From Helopsaltes ochotensis (taxonomy: Eukaryota; Chordata; Aves; Passeriformes; Locustellidae): DNA of 64,000 bases. Shown here piece by piece: positions 24,800 through 37,600 of the stretch. Location: positions 69,297-133,296 of the forward strand of contig VXBM01000238.1 in the NCBI GenBank assembly GCA_013400155.1, in the 5' to 3' direction. The position numbers and the translations under genes were made by a program. Position 1 is the first letter of the stretch. Every line of letters begins with the position of its first letter. The notes under the pieces were generated by a model. That model made no database searches, was not told where the DNA came from, and saw only the letters and a list, made by a program, of their open reading frames with translations.

Positions 24800-27700
24800 T
24801 CATCCCAACTAACATTTTTAAGCTGTATAAAGTTTGGGGAGTTTAATTATTTTTATGCAGCTTTGATTGGGACAAGAAGACAAACTGCTGGAGTAGAAGA
24901 TTCCTTTCACACCCTTCTTGAACCAAATGCAAATGTAAAACAGAAAGAGACAACATCCAACTACTAGCAATAATTGCAAATGATTACTATTTACAGAGTA
25001 TTCATCAGCATACACTTCATCAAGATTGTTACCACAGCTTTCTCTTGGAATAAGAGACTGAATTGTGGTATTTCTTATGACACAAATCCAGTTATGAGCC
25101 TTTTTCATGCTGCAAACAAATGTCTTATTTTCCGCCTCATTTTCTTTTTCTATATTCTGCTAAGTATATGTTTTATAGGCTAGTTTCTCCTACATTCATT
25201 CAGTCTCACACTATAGATTTCTTCTATACTTCTAGTATCTTTTTCTGCAGATCTCTGCAGGTGTCTCTGTATTACCTAGATGACACTAGTGTTTGTAATA
25301 CTTCTCAGGCTGGTACTTTAAGAGTTTTACTGTCAAAACACTTTTTTATCCTGCTTTTACATTAATATATGTCTTAGACAACAGCCTGGACCTGGAAATC
25401 CTTGCCAAAAAATAGTCCTCATGTATATGCCTACTAAAATCAACAATATGATTAAAGACTCCGTGGAGAAACTACATTCTCACAAGACAAAAAAATATTT
25501 AGTGCTGACAGCATGGTACCCACTAGACGTTGTCCCATCATAAATCATTGCCATTAAGCATTACACACTTTACTTTAAAATAGCTTGAAATAATAAGTAA
25601 TATGAAGATGTTCAAATCTTTCTTGATTTCTATTAATGTCGGAAGCAGTGTTTTATTAGATCTTAATTGAATCACCAGAGCCTAAATAATGCAGTTATAT
25701 TTTTATATCAAATAAGTCTGTATAATTCCACATATATAGTGATGCGTGTGTTAATATACTGGTAGTCCTGTTGTCCTTCCCAAATAGGATAGGTAGGACT
25801 GAGGCACCATTCTAGGGAGTGTTTGCTGAACCAGGGAAAAAATAGCAAACCAGATTTTCAGCAGAGAAAGCATGTGATTGAGTGTGAGAAAGACTCTAGC
25901 TGCAGGCTAGCAGTCTGTAATTAGGAAAGAGTAGTCTGAGGAACAGTCATTGGAAAGGGAAGCAGGCAGCAGGTAGCTGAATGCAGGACCCATAGAAGTG
26001 GAGGCTGAAAAGCAAACTTTGGGAAGAGCAAGCAGAGGATAGTGGCAAATAACATTTATTTGAGGGCTTTTCCAGGCAAAAGGATCTGGTAAGAGCTGGA
26101 GACCAGAAGCCCAGACACTGAGAAGCAGCTGAGTGGTACCTTCAAAACACCTGGTCCCTTTGAGCAGCGACCTTCTTCATGCCTTCCTGGAGCTACAGAA
26201 GGGCTAAGACAAAAGGAACCAAGATCACAAGATATTCACCTACCCACCTACCCAGCTCACCCATTAAGGGCTTTCCAAAAGCAGTCCAAGGCTAGGAATG
26301 CGAAGCCATGTGGTTATTGATACTCTTCTGTGCTAATTTATAAGATATCCTCTGTTGTGTTGCTTACTGATTTTTGAGTTGCTCACTCTTTTTACAAGTC
26401 AGTTCCTCAGTGAAGAGCCTTTCTATACTTCTTCATTAATCTAAGGCAGTTTTTCTCAACTTGTAGTTTGCAAACTTAATTTTCAGAGACATAGAATAGA
26501 AGTCCACAAACAAGTGAACATACTCAGATATGAACATCATAGGCATGGAAAAATGTAAGCACACACAAAACAGAGGGAAATCAAATAAAGAAATGATATT
26601 TCAAGGTTTAGACAACTTTTATTTGATGGCAAATGAAAACATCCATGGTAAATGATTCTGCCTGAGCAATCTACATGTCCTAAAAGTCAACTGAAAAATA
26701 TTAATCCTTTATAGAAAAATTAAAGAAAACAGTGCTCTCATTTTGGTTATTGCCACAAAAAAGTTATTAGTAATTCCTTCCTCCTTTTTTGAAAGGCTAA
26801 CTTCTGAAACTGATGATATTTTTATTTTATAGAAAAATGTAAAGATATATTTATTCAAATGTTCTAGCCCTGGACCAAGTTATTACTTATTTATTCAACC
26901 ATTTTCAAACTGAGCCCAAATCCTTCTGTTTTGTCACATTAGGCCTCTGCATCAGTGCTAAGTAGCATGAATTATAAGAGTCTTATTACTTGGAGCAAAA
27001 CCTCTCTTCTTTTGTAAAGTCAAAGCAATCTCTTTTTTAAAAAAAGGACTGTCTTGTGGAATAAAAAATCTTCTGATGCCATTTAACTGCAGCTACATTT
27101 TTCCTATTCTGGGAGTACATACTGCTACAGTAGTTAACAGAATTTCTGTCCACTACAATACAATAAGGATAGCAGATGTGGAGTCACAAGACCCAGAGAC
27201 CTCTACCAATTAAAGGTCAATATCTGTCTCACTTCACAGAATGCAGCATTTGAACATGAGGTCTTGTGTATATTTGTCATCTTGTTCAGTCAGAAAGATA
27301 TGACAACAAATAGCTGGTCAAAAGCTGTCAGGGTCAAGCTAAGCTTGATAGAGTGCCCCAGGTCACCTCTGTGATTCCAGCAGCAGAAATCACCCTGCTG
27401 TCAGTTTGCGTTTTAGTCAAATAGTACATGGCACACAGTAGAACTGTATTCCACCACTAATTGCTTCTTTGACCTTCTTGTTAACCAAACATTTTGATTA
27501 GAAATATGTACCATGTCATCATGTTCCACAGCAATGTAACAGCTGCCTCTTAACAGATCTGTAGTATTGAATGTCCTCTCACCTCATACCCAGAGGATTC
27601 TCAATTTAGACAGTATTACAGTTTTTGTTTGAATGAGGTAAAAATGCAAGAAGATAATAAAGCATTTCATATAAAGGAGTGCACACTCCAGAGGATCTTC

Positions 27701-29353
27701 ACATTCTGTGTCTTTTTGGTAAAAGAGGCACAGAATTAATTTTTGTTATGGTTTTCAAGGTTTGTAGGGTTTTTTTAAACACTGATTTGGCCTGAAGCTA
27801 GGCAAGAAAAAAAAGAGATGATCGAGTAAACATTTCTAGTCAAATGATTATTTCTCACTTCTATGAAAAACTGAAATTCCCCTGCAGAATTCTCAGCATG
27901 TGCATAGAAATGAATATTGAATAAAGAAGTCACTTGTTACTGCTTTGGAATTCTGAGATGCAATTTATTCATTATTACAGTGAACATGATTCCAGGGAAA
28001 GCTTGGACTCGTAAAATGTTCTGAACTTGTCCAAACAGGCTCAGTAAGCTCGAAGGGGGACTGCAAAGCACTAAGTCCTGATCTCCAGCAGACTGGTTCC
28101 ACAGCAACTTAGAAACAATCAAAGCTTTCATGAAACTCTGTTCCAAATTTTCTGTGTAACAGATCTTTCTTTGTCTCAACTTCTACACACACATCCCTTT
28201 TACTTTCTCTTTTTTTTTCCACTTAACGTTTTCTTTTATTTTTTTATACTTTTTTTTTCTAAAGCAGAAGCAGACTTCTTTTCACACAATTTATAAGTTT
28301 CCGTCAACCCATCTCTTTGCTTTTCCATTCCCCAGAATGTATTAGTCTACTTACATTATAATAATTTTAAATTAATAACATTTCACTTCTACATTTTTTT
28401 TAACAGAAAAATAAGCCTTTCTCTTTCTGTGCATGAAATAGCAGGCACATGTTGATGCAGAAAACTTTATTAAAATTTTGTCTTTACTCACCCTCTACAA
28501 AAAAAAAAACAAACCCACAACAAAAAACATCAATTTTGCAATAATTTTGTTAGAAGTTGTGTAAGATTTGCAATTTAAATCAGCCTTTACATTTCTTCCT
28601 TTATTAGAGAATTTACTAACAAGAAATATATTTGAGCAACTGCAATTTGTCACATACATGTTGTGAAAGCTTTGACAGCCACCAAACAGAACTAAAGCTG
28701 TGACCCTGAAATTTCTCACATTTTTTACGTTTTTCTATTATTCCACAATTTCTCTTCAACATTTATTACCAGATGCGTTTGGCAGTGGTGGTCCTATTTT
28801 GCTGCGTTGTTATGAATAGTTTTGAAAGCACCAGTTCAACAGAATATTTCACTTTTCATGTTTGTAAAAGAATAATGGGAGAAAATATATTTACACCTGT
28901 AGTGACAGAAGTAAGAAACCTGAGAGAGATTTTTTCACCTTCAGCCAACATGCAAAGTAATGCATTTTGCCTCAGAGATGTAAACCTCCAGTGGCACATA
29001 CCCATGGAAGTATTCTCCAAAATCCTCTGGTTATAGCTATGGCAGCACACTCATGGGAAAGACCTGGGCCAAGGACCAATGGTTCTGCAGACCATCCTAC
29101 CCCCAGGAAGAGGGGCAAAAAGCTGTTAGATGCTGCAGGAAGCAGCACTATAGTTCCATTGTGGTCCAAGTGTGCAACTCTGTTTCTGTGATGACCCCAT
29201 TATCCCATGCATAGCAAGGAAAATATTTTAGCAACCTCACTTCAGAACCACTGGGGAACATTTTATTAATTTCCTTTGGGCAAAATGTTTATGTCTGTGC
29301 TTTCACAAATTGCTTTCCTGGCCCCAGGAACTTTTGCAACTTTAATGAAGGAG

Positions 29354-29442
<89 letters not shown>
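29354..29442. repeat. (ATCT)n tetranucleotide microsatellite, about 22 uninterrupted units
   Basis: 89 bases of perfect ATCT/TATC repeat. Long uninterrupted tetranucleotide arrays are usually highly variable in length, so this is a likely polymorphic marker. Its exact length in an assembly may be unreliable. Confidence 0.98.
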
Positions 29443-32400
29443 ATCTTTTTCTTGCATTGTCTTTTTGAAGATCCTAAAGCAGAAAATTAAGAAACAGTAT
29501 AAACACTTTATTTCCCTTTGCAAAAATGCTTCTGCTGTTGAAATGTTCTTTTGATTGTTTCTTTACAAATTATAAATACCAAAAGTCCAGCGGTGGAAAT
29601 AACCCTTGCTATGAGTCCCTCTATATGGGCATTTTCATAATCCTTATGATAAGACAGGAAAAGGTAGAAATTATTTAAATTTAAAAACCTCAGAGCAAGG
29701 TCTTGATTCTGAAAATAGACTTTCAGACATATTTAACTTTACATATCTAATTCATCCCAGAGTAAAATCACACTGAAACCATTAATTTGGTATAAATAGA
29801 AATATGATGTACCTCAATACCATCTCATTGTAGTAAAATAAGCACAAAATCAACCATCTGCACTTTTTTTTACTTGAGTCTTCTTGTTGGATACAAACTA
29901 TTTCAGCATTTCAGAAACGATGAGTACAAATAAAAACACTTTGATCTGTATAAATTTTGTATTGAGTGGGAAAAAAATATAGGTCAATTAGAAGCTAAGA
30001 TGGCAAATGGAAGGAGGGATTTTTCCAGGCCTTCCTTCAGCAGTAACATGATGAGGTGTGTCCATATACAAGAATAAGTCTCCCTCCAGGGCACTTCTCA
30101 GCTGTCACACTGTCAGTGGGTAATAGCGATGATTCTAGTGAAGGGAGCACAGGACAAGAGGGAGTTGAAAGTTCAGAAATACATACAGGCAAGATCCACT
30201 GTGATTAATGAAGGTACACAGAAGTGCAGTTAAATTGTAGGTAAAAATCCTAGTGTGGCTTACAGAGGGGAATGGTAATGTGAAGATCTCCTTTGGGTCT
30301 CCCTGTCTGCCTAAGCTTGACTCACAGTAACCAGGCACTCAGGCCCACGCTCTGCATGTGCTGCCTATTCAGCTGACACTTAAATGAACATAAGAAAAGA
30401 TGAAGCCACCTGGCCATATGATAACAAAACTAACTGGAAAGACCAATGGGAATTTGGACCATTTGTAGGATAAAGGGTTACCCAGGATTAGAAGATATTT
30501 CTATTAATTCAGTAGAACTTGGAATCATTATACTGCAAGGTAGATAAGGTGTGGGGGTTATTTTAACCCTTGTCCAGTAACTTTTAGTAACTTATGATTA
30601 CTCAAGGTAAAACATTAGTACTAAGGTGCCTAAAATTCAAGCAGTCATAGTCTTTTGTGCAAATTGCAAGTTCCTTAATTGGTACTTCCTTACTTCAAAG
30701 TTTACTTTCGTTTTATTAAAGAAAAGTCACAGAAACTGTCTTAGCTCAAGTCTTCATATGGAAAGCATGCAAAAATATATTAAATGTAAGAGTCTTCTTT
30801 CCTAATATTGACATGCTATATTGTATTTCAATTAAATGATCAGGATAATTTACATTTTACAACTTGCTGAATTTGATAGTGAAAGTCTATTTACAAGACT
30901 AATGTCCTGGAGAAATTACTATATCAAAAATTACCATCATAAGAGATCCAGAGTTGTCTTGTTAATACTTAAATGCATTGTGGTGGAAATGATACACTAA
31001 CAAGTCATCATTTTAAAAGTCTTTAACCCTGCCCATTTGTCAATACACTGTAATTACTTCATGACCTTTTTTTAAATATCATTCCAATACAAAATGAACA
31101 TGTTGTGCGTAAAATGAAATTCACTTTTATGTAGATCAAAGGAAAATTCACATAACTTTTGACATGCATCTTGTTAAGAACTTACAACCATTGCCCAAAA
31201 ACCGACATCACGGAGTTTGTACCATCTTGTTTAAGATAGTGGGGTTTGTAATACTATACCTGAGAACAGGATTTGGAAGAGTATCCACCACTCTACAACA
31301 GTAAAATCAAGAAGGATTATCTACACAAAACCATTTTACACATGATTTCTAAAGAATTGGAAAGTATCTTCCTTAGTACTTTTAAAACATAGAAATCAAT
31401 TCTTATTCTCTTAAACCTCCAAGACTCTTTCACTCAATTTGAATGCAAAGTGTCCTAGGTAAAATTCTGTATGACTTTGAAAAGATGACAATTAAATTTG
31501 CTTGCATTTTTACAAATCAAGAAATGAAGAAATTCAACAAAATAATAAATGCCAAAATAATAATTTCTGTTAAAAACAGAGTAAATGTAACACTGAAGCT
31601 GCAATCGGAAACAGGAGGAAATAGATTTCATTTGATAAAATATCTCCCTGTTGTCTTCTCAGCTAGATTTCCCTGTTCTGTAGTTATTCTCCATTTGCTC
31701 TTGTTTTCTTGTTTTCAGTTACCATCCACTCTTTTGCTCCCCAAACATTTTATTCACCATAGTTCTACCACATTTTCCTCACCTTTCTATACCGATAGTT
31801 GTGCCTGACTACAGACCACAACCAAATTTACACAGCCCCTAATATAATCTAGGCAGTAATCCAGGCATTAATAGTCAACACATGTAACCTGATTGACTGT
31901 ATCCATCCAGTGAGAGGAGATGTCTCTCTAGCCAGCTGATCCCAACACAGAAATAAGATACTTTTTTGCATTAGCCACATTAAAGTCACTGGGGCATCTC
32001 AGTCTAGCCAGCCACTTACCTCAACCAAAATCCGACTGCAAAACAAATTTCTTGGATTTACTAGATTTTAGAACAAGAATGTATTTTCATAAAGTGGTCA
32101 GGTGGTATATATTTCCTTTGAACAGACAGAAAATTTGCTTTTTAATACTTAAATAAAGTATTTTAATGAGTTTTTAAGGAAGATGAAATTTTTTACAATT
32201 ATTTTCTGCTTTTATTACTGTCCACAATAATTCATATGCAGTGGAAGAAGAAAATTACTGCAGGTAAAGTTACAACTTAAAGTTCTTCTTCCTTGGTAAT
32301 CTGGCCAAACATGTTTTACAACAAAAGATATTGCCCCTACTCCTCTTCAGTTGGAGTCTGAGATGAGGCAGAATGGAAATTTTTTAAAAGGCACACTCAA

Positions 32401-34298
32401 ACATGCTCCTTACACTGCTGCCATTTACCAGATTATCATAGCTAGAGATAACTGGAGAGATAACATTTGAAAAATGTTGAACATTGAGAATTAAGAAATT
32501 ATTCACAGTTTACTAGCAGACTACAGAAGCATCTTCTGCTGTACTTTTTCATTAAGAACTATTAAGAATAGTTCACTAACCCTCTCAGAGAAACACACCT
32601 TATCAATAAATATTTCTGTACTGCAGCTAAGTAGTACATTTACAGGATATTTATTGCAATAAAAACAGGCTCAAATAACATGCAATTAATTACTTATTCA
32701 ATCAGTTATGCTTATATGTGTTTAATGCACATACTAATAATCTGTAAATGTGCTCATTCTTTAACATAAGAAACAATTGGTTTTAATTGTAGTACAGAGC
32801 AGTTCACTGCTTTACATAGTGTCATTTTACCATAAAAGTGTCATTTTATCATTAATGGATGTTAATTAGTATATGAAAGTATAGGATACTATCACATGGA
32901 CTTTAATTCATTTTCAGAAATGAATATTGGTTCAATAGCAAGATCAGCTGCAGTGAAATTCTTGTAAATCATCTAAACTTGTGAAAAAAATCTGTTCATT
33001 AATCCTTCCTGACAGGTTAATTTCATTCCATTTCTAAGTTGCCAAGTTAGAACATGGAACAAATAATCAAAGGCCTTTAAATCAAATATACCAAATCAAG
33101 ACTAATTGAATATGTTTCAAGTATGTCAATAATAGATTCATTTTTCAAAATTTAATAGGAAAGCTTGTTAAGCTATAAAATACATGCCCTGCTAAGTCTG
33201 GAAGGGCAGGAAAAATGTTGGCACAGCAAGTTTATCTTTTTGTTAACTGCATTCCCTGAATGTGTGACACAGCGTTCATAAAGGAAATGCATATACATCT
33301 TCATATGCACATGCTGTTTTGTAGATCAAATAGCTATGCAAAGTATTGAAGTAATATACGATTGTTTCATTTAATTAAGAGCTCTTAAGTTTCACATTCT
33401 ATATAATCACACAGTTTTACAAAATCACACATTTCTGCCCAAACCACTATTTTATCTAGAATTTGGAATGTCTTTCCAAAGAAATGGGACTGGCTCTTCT
33501 ATTACACTGAAGATTAATGACTATTAGTAAATTGAATAGGGCATAAATTCTTAATTCTGATGTAATTTTTTTTTTCATCTTTAGCACAGATGGCAAGAGA
33601 AGTTTAAAGAAATTGACTTGAGGTCATGCTAAAAACATTTGCTAAATATTCCTAGCTTCGTAAAATACTATGCCATATTGAATGGCATTAGTGATTATCT
33701 CAGTTATTGCTGGACAAAAGGTGTCAACCACCACGTTGCGTGGAGCAGTTTTAAATAAAGACTCCCAAAACAAAGAGTCTCTGAGCACCACTGTCAGCTG
33801 AGATATAGAGGCTCATTGTGCTTCCCACTCCTAGTCCTGCAGCCAGTAAATATGGTACTCAGCTCACACAGTGCAAGTTGCTCTGATCCTTTTAGTTACA
33901 AAGTAATCGAATTACTACAGTTTGGACTCTGCTGTCACCACTGCAGCTCTGCTCACCCTTCTCACAGTCTGCAGGACAGCACACTTCAGAGAGGGCATGG
34001 CCAGAGAAAGGTTCAACCTGTGCACCTCATTTGTATCCCCTGACAGATCTGCTCCACTTCTTCTGCTCGTCAATTGATAGGGAGATATAGAGATACATAT
34101 CTTAATTGCATTATTAACTTCATCGCCATAATTTATTTAAATCAGTCCATTTGTACTGTTGGCAGAAGCATGATTTAACCAGAACAGCACCTGCGGTGGT
34201 CCTATTTCACTTGGGCAGGCAAGAAATTCTTGACTCCCTACCGATTGTGGTCTTTTTTTCTCAAATCACATCACAATTTTGAACAGAACAAGGCACAC

Positions 34299-34907
34299 TG
34301 TTGGGTTCTGTTATTAACCTGTTTTTCTGTATGTTGAATTGCCTTTGACGATTAATATTGTCAGTTCGGGAAAGTTCCTTCCCTATCAATCCTCTCCTGT
34401 TCCCCTCCACCCCCTCCTCGGCCGCCTGTCTGTCACTCGGCTGCTACTCCCAGATTCTGGAAGAATCTGTGGAAGGCATCAAATGATAGGCCAGGATCAG
34501 AGGAAGCCCCTCCCTAAGAACCCTCCAAGAACCTAAGAACCCAACTTGTTCCCCCGTTGCCCATCAAGGCCTGTTCTCCTCCATGGTTATCCCCTATTGG
34601 CTGTGAATGTATCCATTCCCTCGCAACTCCCCTCAGATAACACCCAGTATCCCATTGAGCTCAGTGCTCAGTTGGAGCAGCACCCCTGAGACTTGGGAGT
34701 CTCTGTGGGGACAGAATAAAGTCTTGGCTTTTGCCCTCGGGCTGAGTCCGCCTCCTCCTTCACCACAGCCACAGCTTCTCCTGGATAAGGAGAGAGATCT
34801 CCTCTGCAGCTCCCTGGACTCTCAGGGTTCCGGGAAGCGTTCCCTGCACTGCCTGCAGTGTGAGCTAGCCGGGGCAGGCAGAGACACACCAAAGGGGCAC
34901 CACGGCA
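34299..34907 (+). mobile_element. LTR of an endogenous retrovirus, probably solo (about 609 bp)
   Basis: A GC-richer island stands out from AT-rich flanks. It begins TGTTGGGTTCTG at 34299 and appears to end CACGGCA at 34907, giving TG...CA ends. The flanking hexamers are GCACAC (34293-34298) and GCACCC (34908-34913), five of six identical, which fits a mutated 6-bp target duplication. A canonical AATAAA lies at 34715-34720 and is followed by a GT/CT-rich stretch, as in an R/U5 boundary. No clear TATA box is seen. No gag, pol or env-like sequence adjoins it. The end positions depend on the imperfect duplication and could be off by some bases. Confidence 0.75.
34715..34720 (+). promoter_or_regulatory. 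LTR polyadenylation signal AATAAA
   Basis: Canonical hexamer inside the LTR at 34299-34907, followed by 'gtcttggcttttgccctc', a U/GU-rich context suited to cleavage and polyadenylation. Confidence 0.65.
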
Positions 34908-34913
34908 GCACCC

Positions 34914-35343
34914 CAAGACCTTGAGTAAGACCAGACGTCAGGGAACTGGCAGATATGACATGGGATCCATAAAAAGCTTTCTGGAGCCTTCTGGAGTGGC
35001 AAATGGAATCCAAGCAAGATATCCTAAGGGATCCAAACCCACTCTATATATCCTGTGATGTTAGAAAGCAATGTAATACTTAGTGTCAGCATGACCTAAA
35101 TCTCTTTCTAGACTCCCTTGTTTATCTATCCAAAGGCTACAGATACAAAGGCTACAAAGTGCTCAGATACCCAGTTCATGTTTATGTGCCATGTGTCTGT
35201 GCCATGAAGACTTCTACTAATTCATGCCTTCATTTGGAGAAAATTCCTGCCCTTTGCATCTGTTATACTTGCATTAACACAAAATGAGAAATATTAAAGC
35301 CAAGACTGTGGCTTTTATATAGCGTGTTATTATATTGTAATAA
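34914..35343. other. Spacer between two LTRs, nothing recognised
   Basis: About 430 bp of unique sequence, turning AT-rich toward the right. There is no open frame of note and no recognisable retroviral internal sequence, which argues against the two flanking LTRs being the ends of one provirus. Confidence 0.55.
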
Positions 35344-35375
35344 TGTGGTTTACCTGTACAAGTGATAGGGGGAAA

Positions 35376-35405
35376 CCCCAACCCCCTTTTACCCCTTCTT
35401 CCCCC
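35376..35405 (-). other. G-quadruplex motif on minus strand
   Basis: Four C runs on the plus strand (35376-35379, 35382-35386, 35392-35395 and 35401-35405) give four G runs of 4-5 with loops of 5, 5 and 2 nt on the minus strand. This fits the canonical quadruplex pattern. It lies near the start of the LTR U3 region. Confidence 0.7.
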
Positions 35406-35693
35406 ACTATACCATCCTCCATTCTTCCTTCCACTTTACCATCCTCCATTACCCTGCCATCTTCTCTGGGTCCCACCCTTGGCTTCCTCCTTTGTCTCAG
35501 GTATATGGACCATCAAGTGTATCTATTGTCCAGGCCTCATATGGAATCTGGCCAAACCAGTTCCCCTCCCCCCCATATTTCCCTGGCTCCTTCTCCCCCT
35601 GCTTGGTTACACTTTTGTGGGACAGAACCATAACCTTTCCCCTGTGCTTACAGCCTGTCCCCTCCCCAAACTCCTCCCCCTTTCCCCTTGGAC

Positions 35694-35700
35694 ATAAAAA
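35694..35700 (+). promoter_or_regulatory. LTR TATA box (ATAAAAA)
   Basis: Sits at the end of the pyrimidine-rich U3 part, in the context 'ggacataaaaacccc'. Transcription would be expected to start roughly 25-30 bp downstream, near 35725. Whether it is active is unknown. Confidence 0.6.
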
Positions 35701-36110
35701 CCCCTAACAGCCACGTGGTCGGGGAGTCAGTTGCCTTTCCATCGCACCCTGCTCGTGTCCACAAGCTTTGTGCCTCTCCATATTGGAGATGAAACAAACT
35801 GGACATTTGACTGCCTCCTGTTTCCTTCTGTCAACTCACCTCCAGGGTAAGGAATCTGCTGAGCTAAAGGAGCCCACCCCTGGGATGCGGCCGCGCTGGA
35901 AGATCCCCCAAAAATAGGGCTTGGACCACCACACCACAGTGGGCCCAAGAACCTGGGGGCCTGCCAGCACAACACCGCACAAGACTGCAGCCATCAGTGA
36001 CTTTTCCTGTTGAGCTCCAGAGGACAAAGTGGACCTGAACTGTAGTCTGTGGAGCTGGAAACCACTTTGGTTCCATTTGTCTCTGCTCTCAGTCTCCAGA
36101 GAGCCATTCA

Positions 36111-37545
36111 CATGTGCCCACACAGTAGCATCTGAATGAGTTTAAATGAAGCTGCAGACTTTTCTTGGGCTTGATATACAGGAGTCTGTTCTGTGGTAAT
36201 TAAATAATTAATCAGTGCTACTCTGCAATTAACCAAATAAAATCAGATATTTCAGTAAAATTAATGAGCTCATTTCAGATTGTGTTCTCTTTTACAGCAA
36301 ACTAGACAGTTACATTTCTGTTTCTCTAAGTAGTTATTTTTATATATCAAAATAAATTTTCTAAATTATCATTTGTCAAACTGAGTTATTCCAGGAAGCT
36401 GCTTAACTGACTTTTTTTTGATATTACTGTTTTGTTCACAACAACTTTCTTTTGTTTCTTACTTACCTAAAGAATTTATTCAATGCATCCACTTTAGGCA
36501 GCTACAAGAACTCTGAAATGCTTCAATGGCAAATTTATTCTATTATTATTTATTCTGTTTATTCTATATTACACTTCACCTTATTTGAATGTTCAATATG
36601 CTTGATATGGCATATAAAAATAGGGAAACAACTCTATTTCACATAAACCTGAGACAGTGCTACAGGTAGGATGCAGATTGCTTTGATCTCACTTCTGGAC
36701 CTTAAACTACAGGAAAAATAATCCCTTCTAAATCCTGCTGTATAATTAATCAATTAAAAATGAGTGGAGTTATTTACATCATAATCTACATTTCAGAGCC
36801 AAAAAGATGATTCTAAATTAAATTTAAGAGAAATTAAATTTCTTTAATTAAGAAAAATTTAAATTTAAACCTGAAAAAAAATGGTGAAGTCAAGTCATCA
36901 CTGTTTTTTATCTCATTTCTCTGACAGTTTCACAACTCTGTTACAGATAACTTAGTGGAGTTTAAAGCATTTACATTTTTTAGTTAAATAATAGTTATCA
37001 AAACAAATTGAATGTCCTAATTCAAAGGAAAAACTCAGCAATATAAGCTTAATATAATTTATTATAAGTCTTTCAAACAGAACATTGCTAAGAATAGCCA
37101 GCTGAAAAAGAAGTTCCTTTATTCCCTATGCATTCACGTTTCTACTAGAAGACACCTCTTGGGGAAGCTGCTGCAGTTCTCACTTCCATTTAATTAATAC
37201 TTTCAGCTATTATCTGGTACAAAAAATGTCTGCACATTAAAAGTTATTCTTAGTCTTTAATTCAGCTCACATCTTCATAAAGTATAGTGATAAAATCTTT
37301 TTCCTAAACTGAAGAATTTGAGACTTTTAGTTATACTCTCTAGTCTCTTCAGTGTATAATTACAGCTGAAAACAGAATCATAAAATGTATCTATATATAA
37401 TTTCGTCTTGAAAAAAATATAAATTATGTATATCACTCAGTGTTTTGAGTACATAGTAAGACATGGAACTTGCAAGGTATAATACCTAAGTATTTCTAGG
37501 AAAAAGAATAAATCTAACCAAGTACGGTTTCAAGCCACATATTCC
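36111..37545. other. Very AT-rich unique sequence
   Basis: No gene. The densest A/T stretch, 36815-36870, holds overlapping AAATTAAATTT-type repeats, including the palindrome AGAAATT-A-AATTTCT at 36829-36843. It could be a matrix-attachment-like or DNA-unwinding stretch, but composition alone could produce it. Confidence 0.5.
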
Positions 37546-37600
37546 CAGAATCATAGAATGGGTAAGGTTGGAAGGGACTGGGGTGGATCAGCTGGTTCTA
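37546..37600 (-). mobile_element. Short CR1 3'-end fragment
   Basis: On the plus strand it reads 'cagaatcatagaatggg' then 'aggttggaagggact', then a decayed 'ggatcagctggttct'. This is the reverse complement of the CR1 3' terminus, so the element is on the minus strand. Only about 55 bp survive, typical of extremely truncated CR1 insertions. Confidence 0.75.

Larger units (their letters stand above)
24628..34292. other. Long unique non-coding stretch
   Basis: No gene recognised. A short (AATA)n run (24781-24799) and a long (ATCT)n microsatellite are listed separately. T-rich sequence occurs around 28200-28265. About 28960-29190 is richer in GC and open in two frames (64-87 codons) but shows no recognisable protein. 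33780-34060 is also somewhat GC-richer, with nothing identified. Confidence 0.5.
35344..36110 (+). mobile_element. Second, unrelated retroviral LTR (boundaries approximate)
   Basis: A C-rich/pyrimidine-rich block begins TGTGGTTTACCTG at 35344. It carries a TATA box (ATAAAAA, 35694-35700). About 75 bp further on is a short perfect hairpin (TCTCCA-TAT-TGGAGA, 35775-35789), immediately followed by an A-rich 'gatgaaacaaac' that looks like a mutated AATAAA signal. This U3-TATA-R-polyA order is that of an LTR on the plus strand. The right end is uncertain: ACCACA at 35933-35938 mirrors the initial TGTGGT, and GGAAACCAC near 36057-36065 mirrors GTGGTTTACC. No matching target duplication was found for either. 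Family not named; the layout suggests a class I (gammaretrovirus-like) or class II LTR. Confidence 0.65.

Noticed and set aside
34607..34924. 105-codon plus-strand open frame, with opposite-strand frames at 34668-35013
   Set aside because: They lie largely in the GC-rich LTR at 34299-34907, where stops are scarce. The protein text is Ser/Pro-rich with no known domain.
35343..36123. Several open frames on both strands (up to 111 codons), Pro-rich
   Set aside because: They fall in the second LTR and its pyrimidine-rich U3. No retroviral protein motif is present and the Pro and Leu richness follows from C/T-rich DNA.
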